Assembly (NCBI RefSeq): GCF_021531975.1
Contig: NZ_JAFBIY010000002.1
Span: forward strand, 278,061-342,060
Length of the DNA: 64,000 nt
Direction of reading: 5' to 3'
Source: Faecalicatena contorta
Lineage (GTDB): Bacteria; Bacillota; Clostridia; Lachnospirales; Lachnospiraceae
Made by a program: the position numbers and the translations under genes. Shown here piece by piece: positions 27,096-36,718 of this stretch (position 1 is the stretch's first letter; the number at the start of each line of letters is the position of its first letter). The notes beneath the pieces were generated by a model. It was not told the DNA's origin, made no database searches, and saw nothing but the letters and a program-made list of their open reading frames with translations.

Positions 27096-28382
27096 CTATT
27101 TCTGCTCCATGATCTCTACGATCGTCTTTTCCGTCTCTACCATTCCAGGTGATGCGATACGTCCCATATTACGCATCGTATCTTCCGGCGTCCTGCCGTT
27201 AATACCGTGAATATCCTCAATGCACACATCTGCCATCGCCAGATCCACACTACGAAATGCAGCATCTACCGCGACAATTCCCTTCATCGTACAGCCGTGA
27301 TTGCCGCCATCACATATCATACCGGTTAGTCCGCTTGCCATATTTTGAATGACCATGACAATCTGTTTTTCGCTGGCACCTCTCATATACGCCAGTCCAC
27401 AGGCCATACCGGTGCCTGCCGCAATACCACAGCCGCAGAATGCAGAAAGTCTCCCGGAATATTCCTTAATATACATGGTGGTCAGATAACTGAGCGCAGT
27501 TGCCCGCAGCAGAATATCGTCATCCACCACCTTATAATTTACCTGATAGTACGCAAAGAGCGGCATTGTAGCAATAATTCCATGCGCGCCGCTTCCGGTG
27601 ATACTCATAGCCGGGCGACTAAGGCCCAGTACACGGGCTTCGATCGCGCCGTTACAGAGAAGCTGTGCAGTCTTCCTTGCATCATCAGAAATAATTTCTT
27701 TATTATTATCCTTTAAAAGCTGTCTGGCAATCACAGCCCTATTCGAATGAATCCCCTCTTCCAGAAGGTCCATGTTCATGGAAAATGCTTCCCGGATAAA
27801 GCTGATTTCTTCCTCAGGCACATTCCTTATATATGTAAGCATGTCTGAAAGTGTATATTTGTGAATGAGCGGCGTCTCTTTCTCTTCTTCCTCATCATGT
27901 GACGATGTGGTTTTCTCATCTTCAAATATGCAGCTTCCATTTTTTTCAATTTTCACAATATGCGTATGGCTGTCCCGAATATGTACCGTGCATCTGTCAG
28001 AAGCCGTCTCTACCGTCGCATCGATCGTGATCCGGGATCCAATATGGTCTAATACAACTTCTATTTTCCCGTCATCCACCATCTGCGCCGCCCGGTCATC
28101 ATCTTCCGGCGTAATATCTGCAAGAGATTCCAGTCCTTTCTCTGCATCTGCTGCCACCGCTCCAAGTGCCGCCGCATACAGATTGCCATAACGGCTGGAA
28201 TTCGGAATTCCACATGTAAATGCATTCTTATACATCCCGGAATTCAGCGCCACACGGACATGCTGTACTTCTCCGGTCACATACCCTCTGGCTTTTGCCA
28301 CTGCATATGCGATCGCTCCCGGCTCCGTCACGCCAAGTGCCGGTCTCATATCCTCTTTTATGAGTCTGGTCAGTTCTTCCAT
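27096..28382 (-). CDS. L-cysteine desulfidase family protein (UPF0597/CyuA-like)
   Basis: 428 residues from the ATG at 28382, which has a GGGAG site; a TTG at 28403 is weaker. It has the family features LGVTEPGAIAYAVAKARG, FTCGIPNSSRYGN, GSGAHGIIATMPL and ICDGGNHGCTMK. The conserved cysteines are thought to hold an Fe-S cluster. It would break L-cysteine into pyruvate, ammonia and sulfide in the cytosol. An L-serine dehydratase-like role cannot be excluded. Confidence 0.85.
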   Translation of the reverse strand: MEELTRLIKEDMRPALGVTEPGAIAYAVAKARGYVTGEVQHVRVALNSGMYKNAFTCGIPNSSRYGNLYAAALGAVAADAEKGLESLADITPEDDDRAAQMVDDGKIEVVLDHIGSRITIDATVETASDRCTVHIRDSHTHIVKIEKNGSCIFEDEKTTSSHDEEEEKETPLIHKYTLSDMLTYIRNVPEEEISFIREAFSMNMDLLEEGIHSNRAVIARQLLKDNNKEIISDDARKTAQLLCNGAIEARVLGLSRPAMSITGSGAHGIIATMPLFAYYQVNYKVVDDDILLRATALSYLTTMYIKEYSGRLSAFCGCGIAAGTGMACGLAYMRGASEKQIVMVIQNMASGLTGMICDGGNHGCTMKGIVAVDAAFRSVDLAMADVCIEDIHGINGRTPEDTMRNMGRIASPGMVETEKTIVEIMEQK

Positions 28383-28524
28383 GTCACACTCCCGCCTTTC
28401 CAATTTGTTTCCTATTATAACATATCCTGCTGTTTACTCAATTATTTTATATTTTTTTAATACAGAATTTATTGACTTTATTTCCTTTCACGTATCATAA
28501 TACCCGTTAGGAAGGTGATTTGAT

Positions 28525-28920
28525 TTGAAAGAAAAATTCATGCAATTTATACGCGGAAGATACGGCATCGATTCTTTCGGCAGATGTACTATTTTCATAG
28601 CACTTATAACGATTATTCTTGCTCGATTTACAAGGAGCGGATTTTTGTCATTATTTTCATGGGCATGCATAATTTATACTTATTTCCGTATGTTCTCCAG
28701 AAATATTTACAAACGCTCCGCCGAGAATCAGGCTTATCTGGCGAAGACCTACAAGATCCGCTGCTTCTTTTTGCGTCAGAAGAACCGGCTTCTGGATCTT
28801 AGGACTCACCACATATACCGTTGTCCCGGTTGCAGGCAGAAAATCCGTGTACCGCGCGGCAAAGGGCGCATCGAAATACGTTGTCCAAAATGTAACACAA
28901 CATTTATCAAAAAAAGTTAA
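28525..28920 (+). CDS. Membrane-associated zinc-ribbon protein (TTG start)
   Basis: 131 residues starting with TTG at 28525, 8 bases after AAGGTG. A hydrophobic hairpin (about residues 21-58) is followed by a basic stretch and a C-terminal zinc ribbon CPGCRQKIRVPRGKGRIEIRCPKC. First gene of a three-gene operon with the DUF5685 and J-domain genes (gap of 13 bases). The ribbon resembles those of MJ0042-type proteins. Function unknown. Confidence 0.8.
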   Translation: MKEKFMQFIRGRYGIDSFGRCTIFIALITIILARFTRSGFLSLFSWACIIYTYFRMFSRNIYKRSAENQAYLAKTYKIRCFFLRQKNRLLDLRTHHIYRCPGCRQKIRVPRGKGRIEIRCPKCNTTFIKKS

Positions 28921-28933
28921 ATGAGGAACGGAT

Positions 28934-29788
28934 ATGTTTGGATACATTGCAATCAATAAAGCAGAAATGAAATTCAAAGACTACGATATGTACCATTCGT
29001 ACTATTGTGGTCTTTGCAAATGTTTAAAAGAATGTTATGGTAGAAAAGGACAGATGACACTGTCTTATGATATGACATTTTTAATCGTCCTGCTGACCGG
29101 TCTGTATGAACCGGATACCGTAACGGAGACGGTAAACTGCATTGCTCATCCTCTGGAAAAGCATACGGCACGTACAAATATTTTTACCGAATACGCTGCG
29201 GCAATGAATCTTGTGCTTTCTTACTACAAGGCCATGGATGACTGGCAGGATGAACACAGCAAAAAGGGATACCTGACCGCACATGCGCTGAAAAAGAATA
29301 TCCAGGCAATCGAAGAAAAATATCCGCAGAAAACAGCCTGCATTTCTTCACGTCTGCGCCAGTTATCGATATATGAAGCAGAAGGCGAATGTAATCTGGA
29401 TCTGATGGCCGGGCTGTTCGGGGAAATCATGGCGGAGATATTCGCTTATCAGGATGACGAATGGGAATTATCTCTTCGAAAGATTGGATTCTTCCTTGGC
29501 AAATTCATATATATCATGGATGCCTACGATGACGTTGAAAAAGATATCGCATCCGGATGCTACAACCCATTAAAGGAAACATTTGTAAATGACACGGATT
29601 TTGCAGATACATGCCGCAGGCTCCTGACCATGATGATGGCGGAATGCTCCCGTGAATTTGAAAAGCTTCCGGTTCTGCTTCACGCAGAGATTCTTCGCAA
29701 CATCCTGTATTCCGGAGTATGGTGCAGATACACCGCTGTCACATCAGAGAGGCAGGAACCAAAGAATAAGGAGAAACATAAATCATGA
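28934..29788 (+). CDS. DUF5685 family protein
   Basis: 284 residues beginning [29 protein letters not shown], the family hallmark with a CGLC pair. The rest is helical, with [13 protein letters not shown] and [16 protein letters not shown]. The acidic DDVEKD motif recalls terpene-synthase-like helical folds, but no enzymatic role is established. It overlaps the J-domain gene by 4 bases (ATGA), so it probably works with that co-chaperone. Confidence 0.8.
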   Translation: MFGYIAINKAEMKFKDYDMYHSYYCGLCKCLKECYGRKGQMTLSYDMTFLIVLLTGLYEPDTVTETVNCIAHPLEKHTARTNIFTEYAAAMNLVLSYYKAMDDWQDEHSKKGYLTAHALKKNIQAIEEKYPQKTACISSRLRQLSIYEAEGECNLDLMAGLFGEIMAEIFAYQDDEWELSLRKIGFFLGKFIYIMDAYDDVEKDIASGCYNPLKETFVNDTDFADTCRRLLTMMMAECSREFEKLPVLLHAEILRNILYSGVWCRYTAVTSERQEPKNKEKHKS

Positions 29789-30480
29789 CAGATCCATACA
29801 GTGTTCTCGGTATACCAAGAGACGCTTCTGATGACGAAATCAAAAAAGCATATCGAAGCTTAAGCCGCAAATATCATCCGGATGCCAATATTAACAATCC
29901 AAACAAAGATCAGGCCGAAGCAAAATTCAAAGAAGTTCAGCAGGCCTATCAGCAGATTATGCATGAGCGTGAATATGGAAGTTCCTCCGGTACTTCCGGG
30001 GATTTTAATGACTTTGGCGGATACGGACCGTTCCGTGGATTCTACGGAGAGTATCGGCAGGCAGGAAACCAAAGTGCCGAAGGCGAGCAGGACCTTCACA
30101 TGCGCGCTGCCGCAAACTTTATTAACAGCGGTCACTACCAGGAGGCACTGAATCTGCTGAATGGAATGCCTTCCCGCAATGCACAGTGGTATTATTACAG
30201 CGCGGTTGCCAATTCCGGAATCGGCAACAATGTGATTGCTCTCCAGCACGCCAGAGAAGCACTCCGGCTGGAACCGAACAATTTCCAGTACCAGCTTCTC
30301 GTAAACAGACTCGAAAGCGGCGGTTCCTGGTATCAGCAACAGCAAAGCCCATATGAAACCACATTTTCAAGCGGTAGCAGCTGGTGCATGAAGCTTTGCA
30401 TCGCCAATCTTGTGTGCAATCTCTGCTGCGGTGGCAGCGGATTATGCTGTGGCGGCGGAACGCCCGGCACATATATGTAA
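29785..30480 (+). CDS. J-domain protein with tetratricopeptide-like repeat
   Basis: 231 residues. J domain at residues 1-70 ([25 protein letters not shown] in [10 protein letters not shown]), a Gly/Phe-rich linker, a TPR-like pair ([33 protein letters not shown]) and a Cys/Gly-rich tail [15 protein letters not shown] that may bind metal. It would stimulate DnaK on a client, possibly its operon partners. The stop is followed after two bases by the large perfect palindrome. Confidence 0.9.
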   Translation: MTDPYSVLGIPRDASDDEIKKAYRSLSRKYHPDANINNPNKDQAEAKFKEVQQAYQQIMHEREYGSSSGTSGDFNDFGGYGPFRGFYGEYRQAGNQSAEGEQDLHMRAAANFINSGHYQEALNLLNGMPSRNAQWYYYSAVANSGIGNNVIALQHAREALRLEPNNFQYQLLVNRLESGGSWYQQQQSPYETTFSSGSSWCMKLCIANLVCNLCCGGSGLCCGGGTPGTYM

Positions 30481-30482
30481 TT

Positions 30483-30562
30483 GGGGACGGGGTAAAAAGG
30501 AAATCGGGGACGGGGTTTTTTTCAAAAAACCCCGTCCCCGATTTCCTTTTTACCCCGTCCCC
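30483..30562. repeat. Perfect 39-bp palindrome filling the gap between two convergent genes
   Basis: Arms 30483-30521 and 30524-30562 are exact inverted copies around two bases. Each arm contains two direct copies of GGGGACGGGG, one followed by AAAAA and one by TTTTTT. The element starts 2 bases after the J-protein stop and ends on the last base of the antiporter stop codon. It can act as a bidirectional terminator, but its size and internal duplication look like a REP-type or transposase-associated repeat. Confidence 0.85.
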
Positions 30563-31527
30563 TATCTCACGAGAATATATACGAAAAACGCCAGATAAGC
30601 AAGCAGGAAGATCATTCCTTCTGTTCTCCTTATCTCTCGTTTACTGATCGCAGATACATACACGATCACGCTCGCAACGATCAGGATGAGCGTATCATAC
30701 ACTGCCGTTACTTCCAGCGTAATCGGAGTAATCGTTGCCGAAACTCCGAGAATCAAAAGAATATTGAAAATATTAGAACCGACTACATTTCCTACAGCCA
30801 GATCGTTTTCACCTTTCGCCGCAGCCACCATTGATGTTACGAGTTCTGGAAGCGAGGTTCCAAGTGCGACGATCGTAAGTCCGATGAATGTCTGGCTTAA
30901 TCCAAATGTTTCTGCGATCTCGCAGGCACTGTCAACAACCAGGTCTCCGCCCCACACGATACCGGCGAGTCCTCCTATGATATACGCAACGCTCTTAAGC
31001 GGCGGCATCGACTTATATTCTTCATCTATTTCTGTCTGTTCCTGTCTGGCCTGAAGTGCACTTTTTACCGTTGCATACAGGAAGACAGCAAACAAAAGCA
31101 AGAGCAGGATGCCAGCCTTTCTTCCGAGAGAAAACGTCTCCTCCCCATTCACGACTTTGGAAATTGAAAAATCGGAATCCAGAAGCAAAAGGACAACTGC
31201 TATAAATATAGAAAACGGAAACTCTTTCTTTAACAATGACCATTTTGCCTGTACCGGATTTAAAATGGAACAAAAACCAAGTACCACCAGAAGATTAAAT
31301 ATATTGGAACCCAGCACATTACTGACTGCCAGATCATTGCTGCCCTGCAGTGCAGCCGTCACACTGACAGACATCTCCGGCATACTTGTTCCGAAGGCAA
31401 CCACCGTAAGTCCGATAATAATCGTAGGCACTTTCAGAAGCTTTGCCACACTGGAGCTTCCATCTACGAAAAAGTCAGCGCCTTTTATTAAAAGTATAAA
31501 TCCCAAAAGCAGGAGTACATATACCAT
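30562..31527 (-). CDS. Calcium/sodium antiporter, CaCA family (YrbG-like)
   Basis: 321 residues from the ATG at 31527 (AGAGGA site); a longer frame to 31578 has no site. It is two homologous halves, each with the alpha-repeat: VAFGTSMPEMSVSVTAAL...GSNIFNLLVVLG and VALGTSLPELVTSMVAAA...GSNIFNILLILG, in about ten membrane helices. It exchanges Ca2+ for Na+ (or H+) across the inner membrane. Confidence 0.92.
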   Translation of the reverse strand: MVYVLLLLGFILLIKGADFFVDGSSSVAKLLKVPTIIIGLTVVAFGTSMPEMSVSVTAALQGSNDLAVSNVLGSNIFNLLVVLGFCSILNPVQAKWSLLKKEFPFSIFIAVVLLLLDSDFSISKVVNGEETFSLGRKAGILLLLLFAVFLYATVKSALQARQEQTEIDEEYKSMPPLKSVAYIIGGLAGIVWGGDLVVDSACEIAETFGLSQTFIGLTIVALGTSLPELVTSMVAAAKGENDLAVGNVVGSNIFNILLILGVSATITPITLEVTAVYDTLILIVASVIVYVSAISKREIRRTEGMIFLLAYLAFFVYILVR

Positions 31528-31707
31528 ATCTCTATCCTCTTTCTCTCTTTTTACTCTGTTTAATAATAAAAGCATCAACTGAGAAAATCAAGTAAACTTC
31601 TTTAAAATTTTGTGAAAAATCAATTGACTTCTGGAAAAACAATGTATATGATTCATATGTTACCAATTATTCAATTATTGATTATTCATAATATTGAGGG
31701 AAGGCTT

Positions 31708-32949
31708 ATGAATTATAATAAACTGATACAGGGAATTCTCGATATTGGAGAAGCCATGTTGAAAAGCGGTGCCGAGAACTTCCGACTGGAGGACAGTCTG
31801 TACCGCATGTGCAGAAGCTATGGATTTGTACGAAGCGATGTATTTATCATTCCAAGTAACATTCAGATAACGGTAGAGACACCGGATGGTGAGATCATCA
31901 CGCAGATTCGTCACATTGAAACAACGGATATCGATTTTGACCGTCTTGATTATTTAAACAATTTATCACGTTATGTATGTCAGAACACACCGGATGAGGT
32001 GCAGCTTCGCGAAAAATATATGGAAGTTATGAACCGTAAGCCACAGCATCCAGCCGCACCTTATTTTGCAGGCATTATGGGCGGAACAGGATTTGCCGTT
32101 TTCTTTGGCTGTAATTTCATGGATGCCATCGTTGCAGTCATTGTATCTCTGATGATTGTTGTTGTTGGAAAATGGCTTGGCAAACGAGAAAGCAACCTTA
32201 TGATATACAATATGCTTCTTGCGTTCTTGTCTGAGGTGATCATCATTTTCATGGTTCGCGCCGGCATCGGCAGTCACCCGGACCGCATTATGATCGGAAT
32301 CGTCATGCTTCTGATCAGTGCACTCGGAACGACGAACGGAATCCGAGATCTCCTGCAGAGAGACTTTATCTCCGGTTTTCTGAATATCATGAACTCCTTC
32401 CTGGGAGCTGCCGGAATCGCCTTTGGAATCGCACTTGCCATGCTACTCTTAAACGGTGTGTCTTCTGACGGGTTCATCCTCAACCACAGTGTACCGATCC
32501 AGCTTATTTCCTGTACGATCGCATGTACCGGATTCGCACTATGGTTCAAGATCAGGGGCAGACAGGTACTGTACTCCAGTGTAGGTGCGTTTTTCACATG
32601 GGGAATATATGTGCTTGTATATGAACTGCGTCCAAGCAATTTCCTTGCGACACTGATGGCAGCTATATTTGTAGCAGCATACGCATTTATTATGTCTCGT
32701 ATCAACAAGGCGCCATCCACGATCTTCCTTACAGCTTCCGTGTTCCCACTGATTCCGGGACCGAATCTGTACTACATGATGTACGGATGTCTGAGCAGAA
32801 ATGTGGAATTAGCATTCAGTGAGACGATCGTGCTTCTTTCCACCTGCCTTGCTATCGCATTCGGCTTCATTATTGTTGATATGATCGCAAGATATACAAT
32901 GGATGCTTTAAAACGTGATTACCACATCGGAAAAAATTCAGCAAGATAA
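31708..32949 (+). CDS. Threonine/serine exporter family protein (ThrE-type, two-domain)
   Basis: 413 residues from the ATG at 31708, preceded by GAGGGAAG; upstream ATGs (31612) have no ribosome site. The N-terminal soluble domain (GAENFRLEDSLYRMCRSYGF) is followed by about ten helices, combining the ThrE (DUF1212) and ThrE_2 modules often encoded by two genes. The PxxPG element near the C-terminus (FPLIPGPNLYYMMYG) is characteristic. It likely exports small amino acids. Confidence 0.88.
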   Translation: MNYNKLIQGILDIGEAMLKSGAENFRLEDSLYRMCRSYGFVRSDVFIIPSNIQITVETPDGEIITQIRHIETTDIDFDRLDYLNNLSRYVCQNTPDEVQLREKYMEVMNRKPQHPAAPYFAGIMGGTGFAVFFGCNFMDAIVAVIVSLMIVVVGKWLGKRESNLMIYNMLLAFLSEVIIIFMVRAGIGSHPDRIMIGIVMLLISALGTTNGIRDLLQRDFISGFLNIMNSFLGAAGIAFGIALAMLLLNGVSSDGFILNHSVPIQLISCTIACTGFALWFKIRGRQVLYSSVGAFFTWGIYVLVYELRPSNFLATLMAAIFVAAYAFIMSRINKAPSTIFLTASVFPLIPGPNLYYMMYGCLSRNVELAFSETIVLLSTCLAIAFGFIIVDMIARYTMDALKRDYHIGKNSAR

Positions 32950-32972
32950 ATATACCCCGGGGTATACAAAGA

Positions 32973-33010
32973 AAAAAAACAGCGCCCGTTTTCGGACGCT
33001 GTTTTTTCTG
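32973..33010. terminator. Bidirectional terminator after the ThrE-type gene
   Basis: AAAACAGCG-CCCG pairs with CGG-A-CGCTGTTTT around TTTT, with A-run before and T-run after. A separate perfect palindrome (ATACCCCGGGGTAT) lies at 32951-32964, just past the stop. Confidence 0.85.
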
Positions 33011-33013
33011 GGG

Positions 33014-33430
33014 TTATATCGGGAGTTCGAGATAAATATCTTTTCCTTCTTTGATAGAAATAACTACTTTTCCGTTCTTTACAGTAGTTACAACACCTTG
33101 CACACTTCCGCTCACTACTGGTGCTTCTGCTTCTACTTCTGCCTCTTCTGCTTCTGCAGGCACTTCTTCAGCTGACACTTCTTTGATTCCATCTACATTA
33201 TCCACTGTCAGTGGGCTAAGAGAATCACTTGTCTTTGTAAGTTTTGCTCCCAGAACCTGTTCGATTGTAAGACAGCCATCCAGATTTAAAAGTCCAGAAT
33301 CTACCAATTCATCAAAAATAGCCGGATCTTCCAGATTTGCCGGCTCGATTATAATACCTGCCTCTGCTCTGCAACATAATACTGCCGGATCTTTTGCATG
33401 TGCTTTTGCGGTTTCCGCTGTAATAGACAT
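33014..33430 (-). CDS. Hypothetical protein with Ala/Glu-rich linker
   Basis: 138 residues from the second of two nearby ATGs (33430), which is better spaced from GAGGAGGT than the one at 33436. An N-terminal helical domain (AKAHAKDPAVLCCRAEAGIII, LDGCLTIEQVLGAKL) is joined through an acidic Ala/Glu repeat (about residues 85-105) to a short beta-type C-terminus (VVTTVKNGKVVISIKEG). Not recognised. The gene has a good ribosome site and terminator, so it is probably real. Confidence 0.65.
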   Translation of the reverse strand: MSITAETAKAHAKDPAVLCCRAEAGIIIEPANLEDPAIFDELVDSGLLNLDGCLTIEQVLGAKLTKTSDSLSPLTVDNVDGIKEVSAEEVPAEAEEAEVEAEAPVVSGSVQGVVTTVKNGKVVISIKEGKDIYLELPI

Positions 33431-33526
33431 ATACATTACCTCCTCTTTTTTACGCTACTTTTAGTATATCGACAAGTTGTTCAAAATTCCAATCGATTTT
33501 CAGCGTAAACTTATAGGTAATATCTA

Positions 33527-34165
33527 TTAAAATCCCAGATCATCATTCACAAGAATAACTTTAATTCTATTTGGTGCTTTTGAGTATCTGGTTATCATTA
33601 TCTGGCAACAGATCGTATCCGGGTTCTTACAATCGAAACATGCTCCCGTCTTGCAGCAAGGAGTATCCAGATCAAATCTCTGTGCATTGATTGGCGCCGC
33701 CTCGTTTCTCGCACGTGACAAAGCATCATCTACACTCTTTACCACCTTATTCATCCCTACGATCATCAATACATTTCTTGGTCCATAGGCAATTGCTGAC
33801 ACACGATTCGCATGTCCGTCAATATTTACGATCACGCCATCCTGCGTGATTGCATTCGCACTTGCCAGGAAATAATCGCAATCATATGCTGCCAGCTCCA
33901 TCTTCCGCTTCTCTTCCGGATTCTTTGCATCCTTCCGGTTATACTCCTTATAATTGCCTTCGCACATCGCTTTAATAAGCCCGATCTCAGCTGCAGACAT
34001 TGTGCCGCCCCAGGATACACTGCTGCCTTCCGGAATGATCTCCAATGCCTTCTGAAGTGCCTCTTCCTTCGTCTCTGCATAGTATCCTTCCATATTACGA
34101 GAGGCAAGTCCCTTTATTACCAGCTCTCCTAACATTCGATTTCTCTTCACACGATTGTCGTCCAT
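33527..34165 (-). CDS. LUD domain protein (lactate utilisation family)
   Basis: 212 residues. LUD-fold motifs: IPEGSSVSWGGTMSAAEIGLI, DCDYFLASANAITQDGVIVNIDG, NRVSAIAYGPRNVLMIVGMNKVV, and a C-terminal CFDCKNPDTICCQIMI cysteine set. Stand-alone LUD proteins are common in Lachnospiraceae; the reaction is unknown, so I do not call it LutC. The start follows AGGAGGAG. Confidence 0.85.
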   Translation of the reverse strand: MDDNRVKRNRMLGELVIKGLASRNMEGYYAETKEEALQKALEIIPEGSSVSWGGTMSAAEIGLIKAMCEGNYKEYNRKDAKNPEEKRKMELAAYDCDYFLASANAITQDGVIVNIDGHANRVSAIAYGPRNVLMIVGMNKVVKSVDDALSRARNEAAPINAQRFDLDTPCCKTGACFDCKNPDTICCQIMITRYSKAPNRIKVILVNDDLGF

Positions 34166-34275
34166 AACATTCTCCTCCTGTTCTCCTTCGTTGTTATCTA
34201 TTCTTTATTTTGAGGATTTGAGGGAAGGATGTCAAGAATAAAGAAAACATTTTAAACAACATAAAAAAACAGACA

Positions 34276-34316
34276 AAAAATAAGCCTGAATCCTCATATT
34301 AACAAGGACTCAGACT
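34276..34316 (-). terminator. Terminator of tRNA-Cys (first copy)
   Basis: CTGAATCCT pairs with AGGACTCAG across a 10-base loop; on the minus strand GCTTATTTTTTG follows. Confidence 0.75.
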
Positions 34317-34323
34317 CATAAAG

Positions 34324-34394
34324 AGGCGCCAACCAGATTTGAACTGGTGATAGAGGTGTTGCAGACCTTTGCCTTACCACTTGGCTATGGCGCC
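34324..34394 (-). tRNA. tRNA-Cys (GCA), first copy
   Basis: 71 bases folding as a cloverleaf: acceptor GGCGCCA/TGGCGCC, D arm GCC...GGC, anticodon loop CTGCAAC (anticodon GCA), T loop TTCAAAT. Discriminator U; CCA is not encoded. Sequence identical to the copy at 48211-48281. Confidence 0.97.
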
Positions 34395-34406
34395 TTACAT
34401 CCATAT

Positions 34407-34435
34407 ATTATAGCAAATGGATGTAAAGGCGTCAA
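34407..34435 (-). promoter_or_regulatory. Promoter of tRNA-Cys (first copy)
   Basis: On the minus strand TTGACG (34435-34430), 17 bases, TATAAT (34412-34407), 13 bases before the tRNA 5' end. It lies within a TACATCCA/TGGATGTA inverted repeat (34396-34425). Confidence 0.8.
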
Positions 34436-34465
34436 GCATTCGCGGCAAATTTTCTCTTATTTCCT

Positions 34466-36718
34466 CTACAGCTTCCAGATATCTCTGTTATATTCTGCGA
34501 TTGTCCTGTCAGAAGAGAAGTAACCGGCTTTTGCTGTATTTACAAGCATCTTTTTCTCCCAGCCCGCACGATCTTCATAATCTTCCAACATTTTTTCCTT
34601 TACAGCGATATAATCTTTCACATCCAGAAGTGTCATAAACCAGTCTTTACTGATCAATTCTTTATAAAGTCTGCACAGGTTCTCCGGGTCGCCGATACGA
34701 ATCAGTTCTTTACTGATGATGAAGTCTACAAGCTCCTCAATCGTCGTATCAGAATCATAATATTGTTCCGGATGGTAACCATTAGTATCGTAAAGCTTGA
34801 TTACTTCTTCGCTGGACTTTCCAAAAATGTAGATATTATCCTGTCCGACCAGATCATGGATCTCTACATTTGCGCCGTCCATCGTACCAAGTGTAACTGC
34901 TCCATTCAGCATAAACTTCATATTTCCGGTACCGCTTGCCTCTTTTGAGGCAAGGGATATCTGTTCGGAAATATCACATGCAGGGATTAATTTTGATGCT
35001 TTCGTCACATTATAGTTTTCCACCATGACTACCTTAAGGTATGGGCTTACCTGAGGATCATTCTCGATCAACTTCTGCAGACAGAGAATGAAATGAATAA
35101 TGTCTTTCGCCAGGGTGTACGCCGGTGCGGCTTTTGCTCCGAAAATCATCGTGATCGGTGTCTTTGGAAGACGTCCTGCCTTGATCTCTTTATATTTATA
35201 AATTGCATAGAGAGCATTCATCTGCTGACGTTTATATTCATGAAGTCTCTTAACCTGAATATCAAATACAGAATCTGCAGAAATCTCCAGTCCCTGCGTC
35301 TCCTTCAGATAATCGCAGAGCTTCTGCTTATTCTCTCTTTTTATTGCTGCCATCCGCCCGAGGACTTCCGGATCTTCTTTATATGCCAGAAGCTTTTCCA
35401 GCTCTTTGGCATCCCTTTTCCATCCTTCACCAATCAGCTCCGTAATACAGGACGCAAGCGCCGGATTACAGTGCATAAGCCAGCGGCGGAAAGTAATGCC
35501 ATTTGTTTTATTATTGAACTTTTCCGGATAAATATCATAGAACGGCTTTAATTCTGAATTCTTCAGGATTTCTGTATGAAGAGCTGCCACCCCGTTCACA
35601 CTGAATCCGTAATGCATATCCATATGCGCCATATGCACACGATTCTCCTGATCAATAATCGCTACTCTTTCATCCGGATACAAAGCTTTCGCCTTCTCGT
35701 CCAGCCTTCGTATAACAGGTATAAGCTGCGGCACAACCTCCTCCAGATATTCTACAGGCCATTTTTCCAGTGCTTCCGCAAGAATCGTGTGGTTTGTATA
35801 CGCACAGGTCTTTGTAACAATCTCTGCCGCTTCATCAAAATCAATTCCTCTTTCACCAAGAAGCCGGATAAGCTCCGGTATTACCATGGACGGGTGTGTA
35901 TCATTAATCTGAATGACTGCATGTTCATAAAGCTTCCTTACATCATACCCTTTTTCATCCATTTCTTTCAGAACCAGCTGTGCACCATTACTTACCATAA
36001 AGTACTGCTGGTATATTCTGAGCAGATGTCCGGCTCTGTCGCTGTCATCCGGATATAAGAACAGTGTGAGATTTCGCGCAATCTGTGACTTGTCAAAGGA
36101 AATCCCCTCCCACACCATATTTTCATCTAACGTATCCACGTCAAAGAGATGCAGCTTGTTTAATCCGCTTTCATATCCCGGAACATCGATATCATACAGT
36201 GTGGACTGTAAAGTAAAATCTCTGAACTGAACCGGGAAATGGATACCCGTATTACAGAGCCAGCTTTCCTTTTCTATCCATGGATTCTTCTCTTCTTTCT
36301 GCTTGTTATCTGCGAACACCTGCCGAAACAGACCATAATGATAATTCAGTCCGATTCCTGCACCATTAAGCCCCAAAGTTGCAACAGAATCCATGAAACA
36401 TGCTGCCAGCCTGCCAAGTCCACCGTTTCCAAGAGACGGCTCCGGTTCTACTTCCTCAACCGCAGACAATGACTTCCCATTTTCTGCGAGAAGCGTATTT
36501 ACCTCATTATAGAGACCAAGATTGATCAGGTTATTTGATAACAGCTTTCCGATCAGAAATTCTGCCGAGATATAATATATCTTCTTTGCGCCCTGATTCT
36601 CTTCTTTACCGGCACACAATTCTTTCGTAACCCCAAGTAATGCGTAGTAAAGTTCCCTTTCATCTGCATGTGCAATCTCTTTCCCCAGCTTTTGTTCTAG
36701 ATTTTGTTTTAAATTCAT
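34466..36718 (-). CDS. glgP: Glycogen/maltodextrin phosphorylase
   Basis: 750 residues. GT35 features: [54 protein letters not shown], and the pyridoxal-phosphate region [30 protein letters not shown] with the catalytic lysine. It releases glucose-1-P from alpha-1,4-glucan ends in the cytosol. Its ATG overlaps the malQ stop (coupled translation), and with malQ and the importer it forms a maltodextrin pathway. Confidence 0.96.
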   Translation of the reverse strand: MNLKQNLEQKLGKEIAHADERELYYALLGVTKELCAGKEENQGAKKIYYISAEFLIGKLLSNNLINLGLYNEVNTLLAENGKSLSAVEEVEPEPSLGNGGLGRLAACFMDSVATLGLNGAGIGLNYHYGLFRQVFADNKQKEEKNPWIEKESWLCNTGIHFPVQFRDFTLQSTLYDIDVPGYESGLNKLHLFDVDTLDENMVWEGISFDKSQIARNLTLFLYPDDSDRAGHLLRIYQQYFMVSNGAQLVLKEMDEKGYDVRKLYEHAVIQINDTHPSMVIPELIRLLGERGIDFDEAAEIVTKTCAYTNHTILAEALEKWPVEYLEEVVPQLIPVIRRLDEKAKALYPDERVAIIDQENRVHMAHMDMHYGFSVNGVAALHTEILKNSELKPFYDIYPEKFNNKTNGITFRRWLMHCNPALASCITELIGEGWKRDAKELEKLLAYKEDPEVLGRMAAIKRENKQKLCDYLKETQGLEISADSVFDIQVKRLHEYKRQQMNALYAIYKYKEIKAGRLPKTPITMIFGAKAAPAYTLAKDIIHFILCLQKLIENDPQVSPYLKVVMVENYNVTKASKLIPACDISEQISLASKEASGTGNMKFMLNGAVTLGTMDGANVEIHDLVGQDNIYIFGKSSEEVIKLYDTNGYHPEQYYDSDTTIEELVDFIISKELIRIGDPENLCRLYKELISKDWFMTLLDVKDYIAVKEKMLEDYEDRAGWEKKMLVNTAKAGYFSSDRTIAEYNRDIWKL

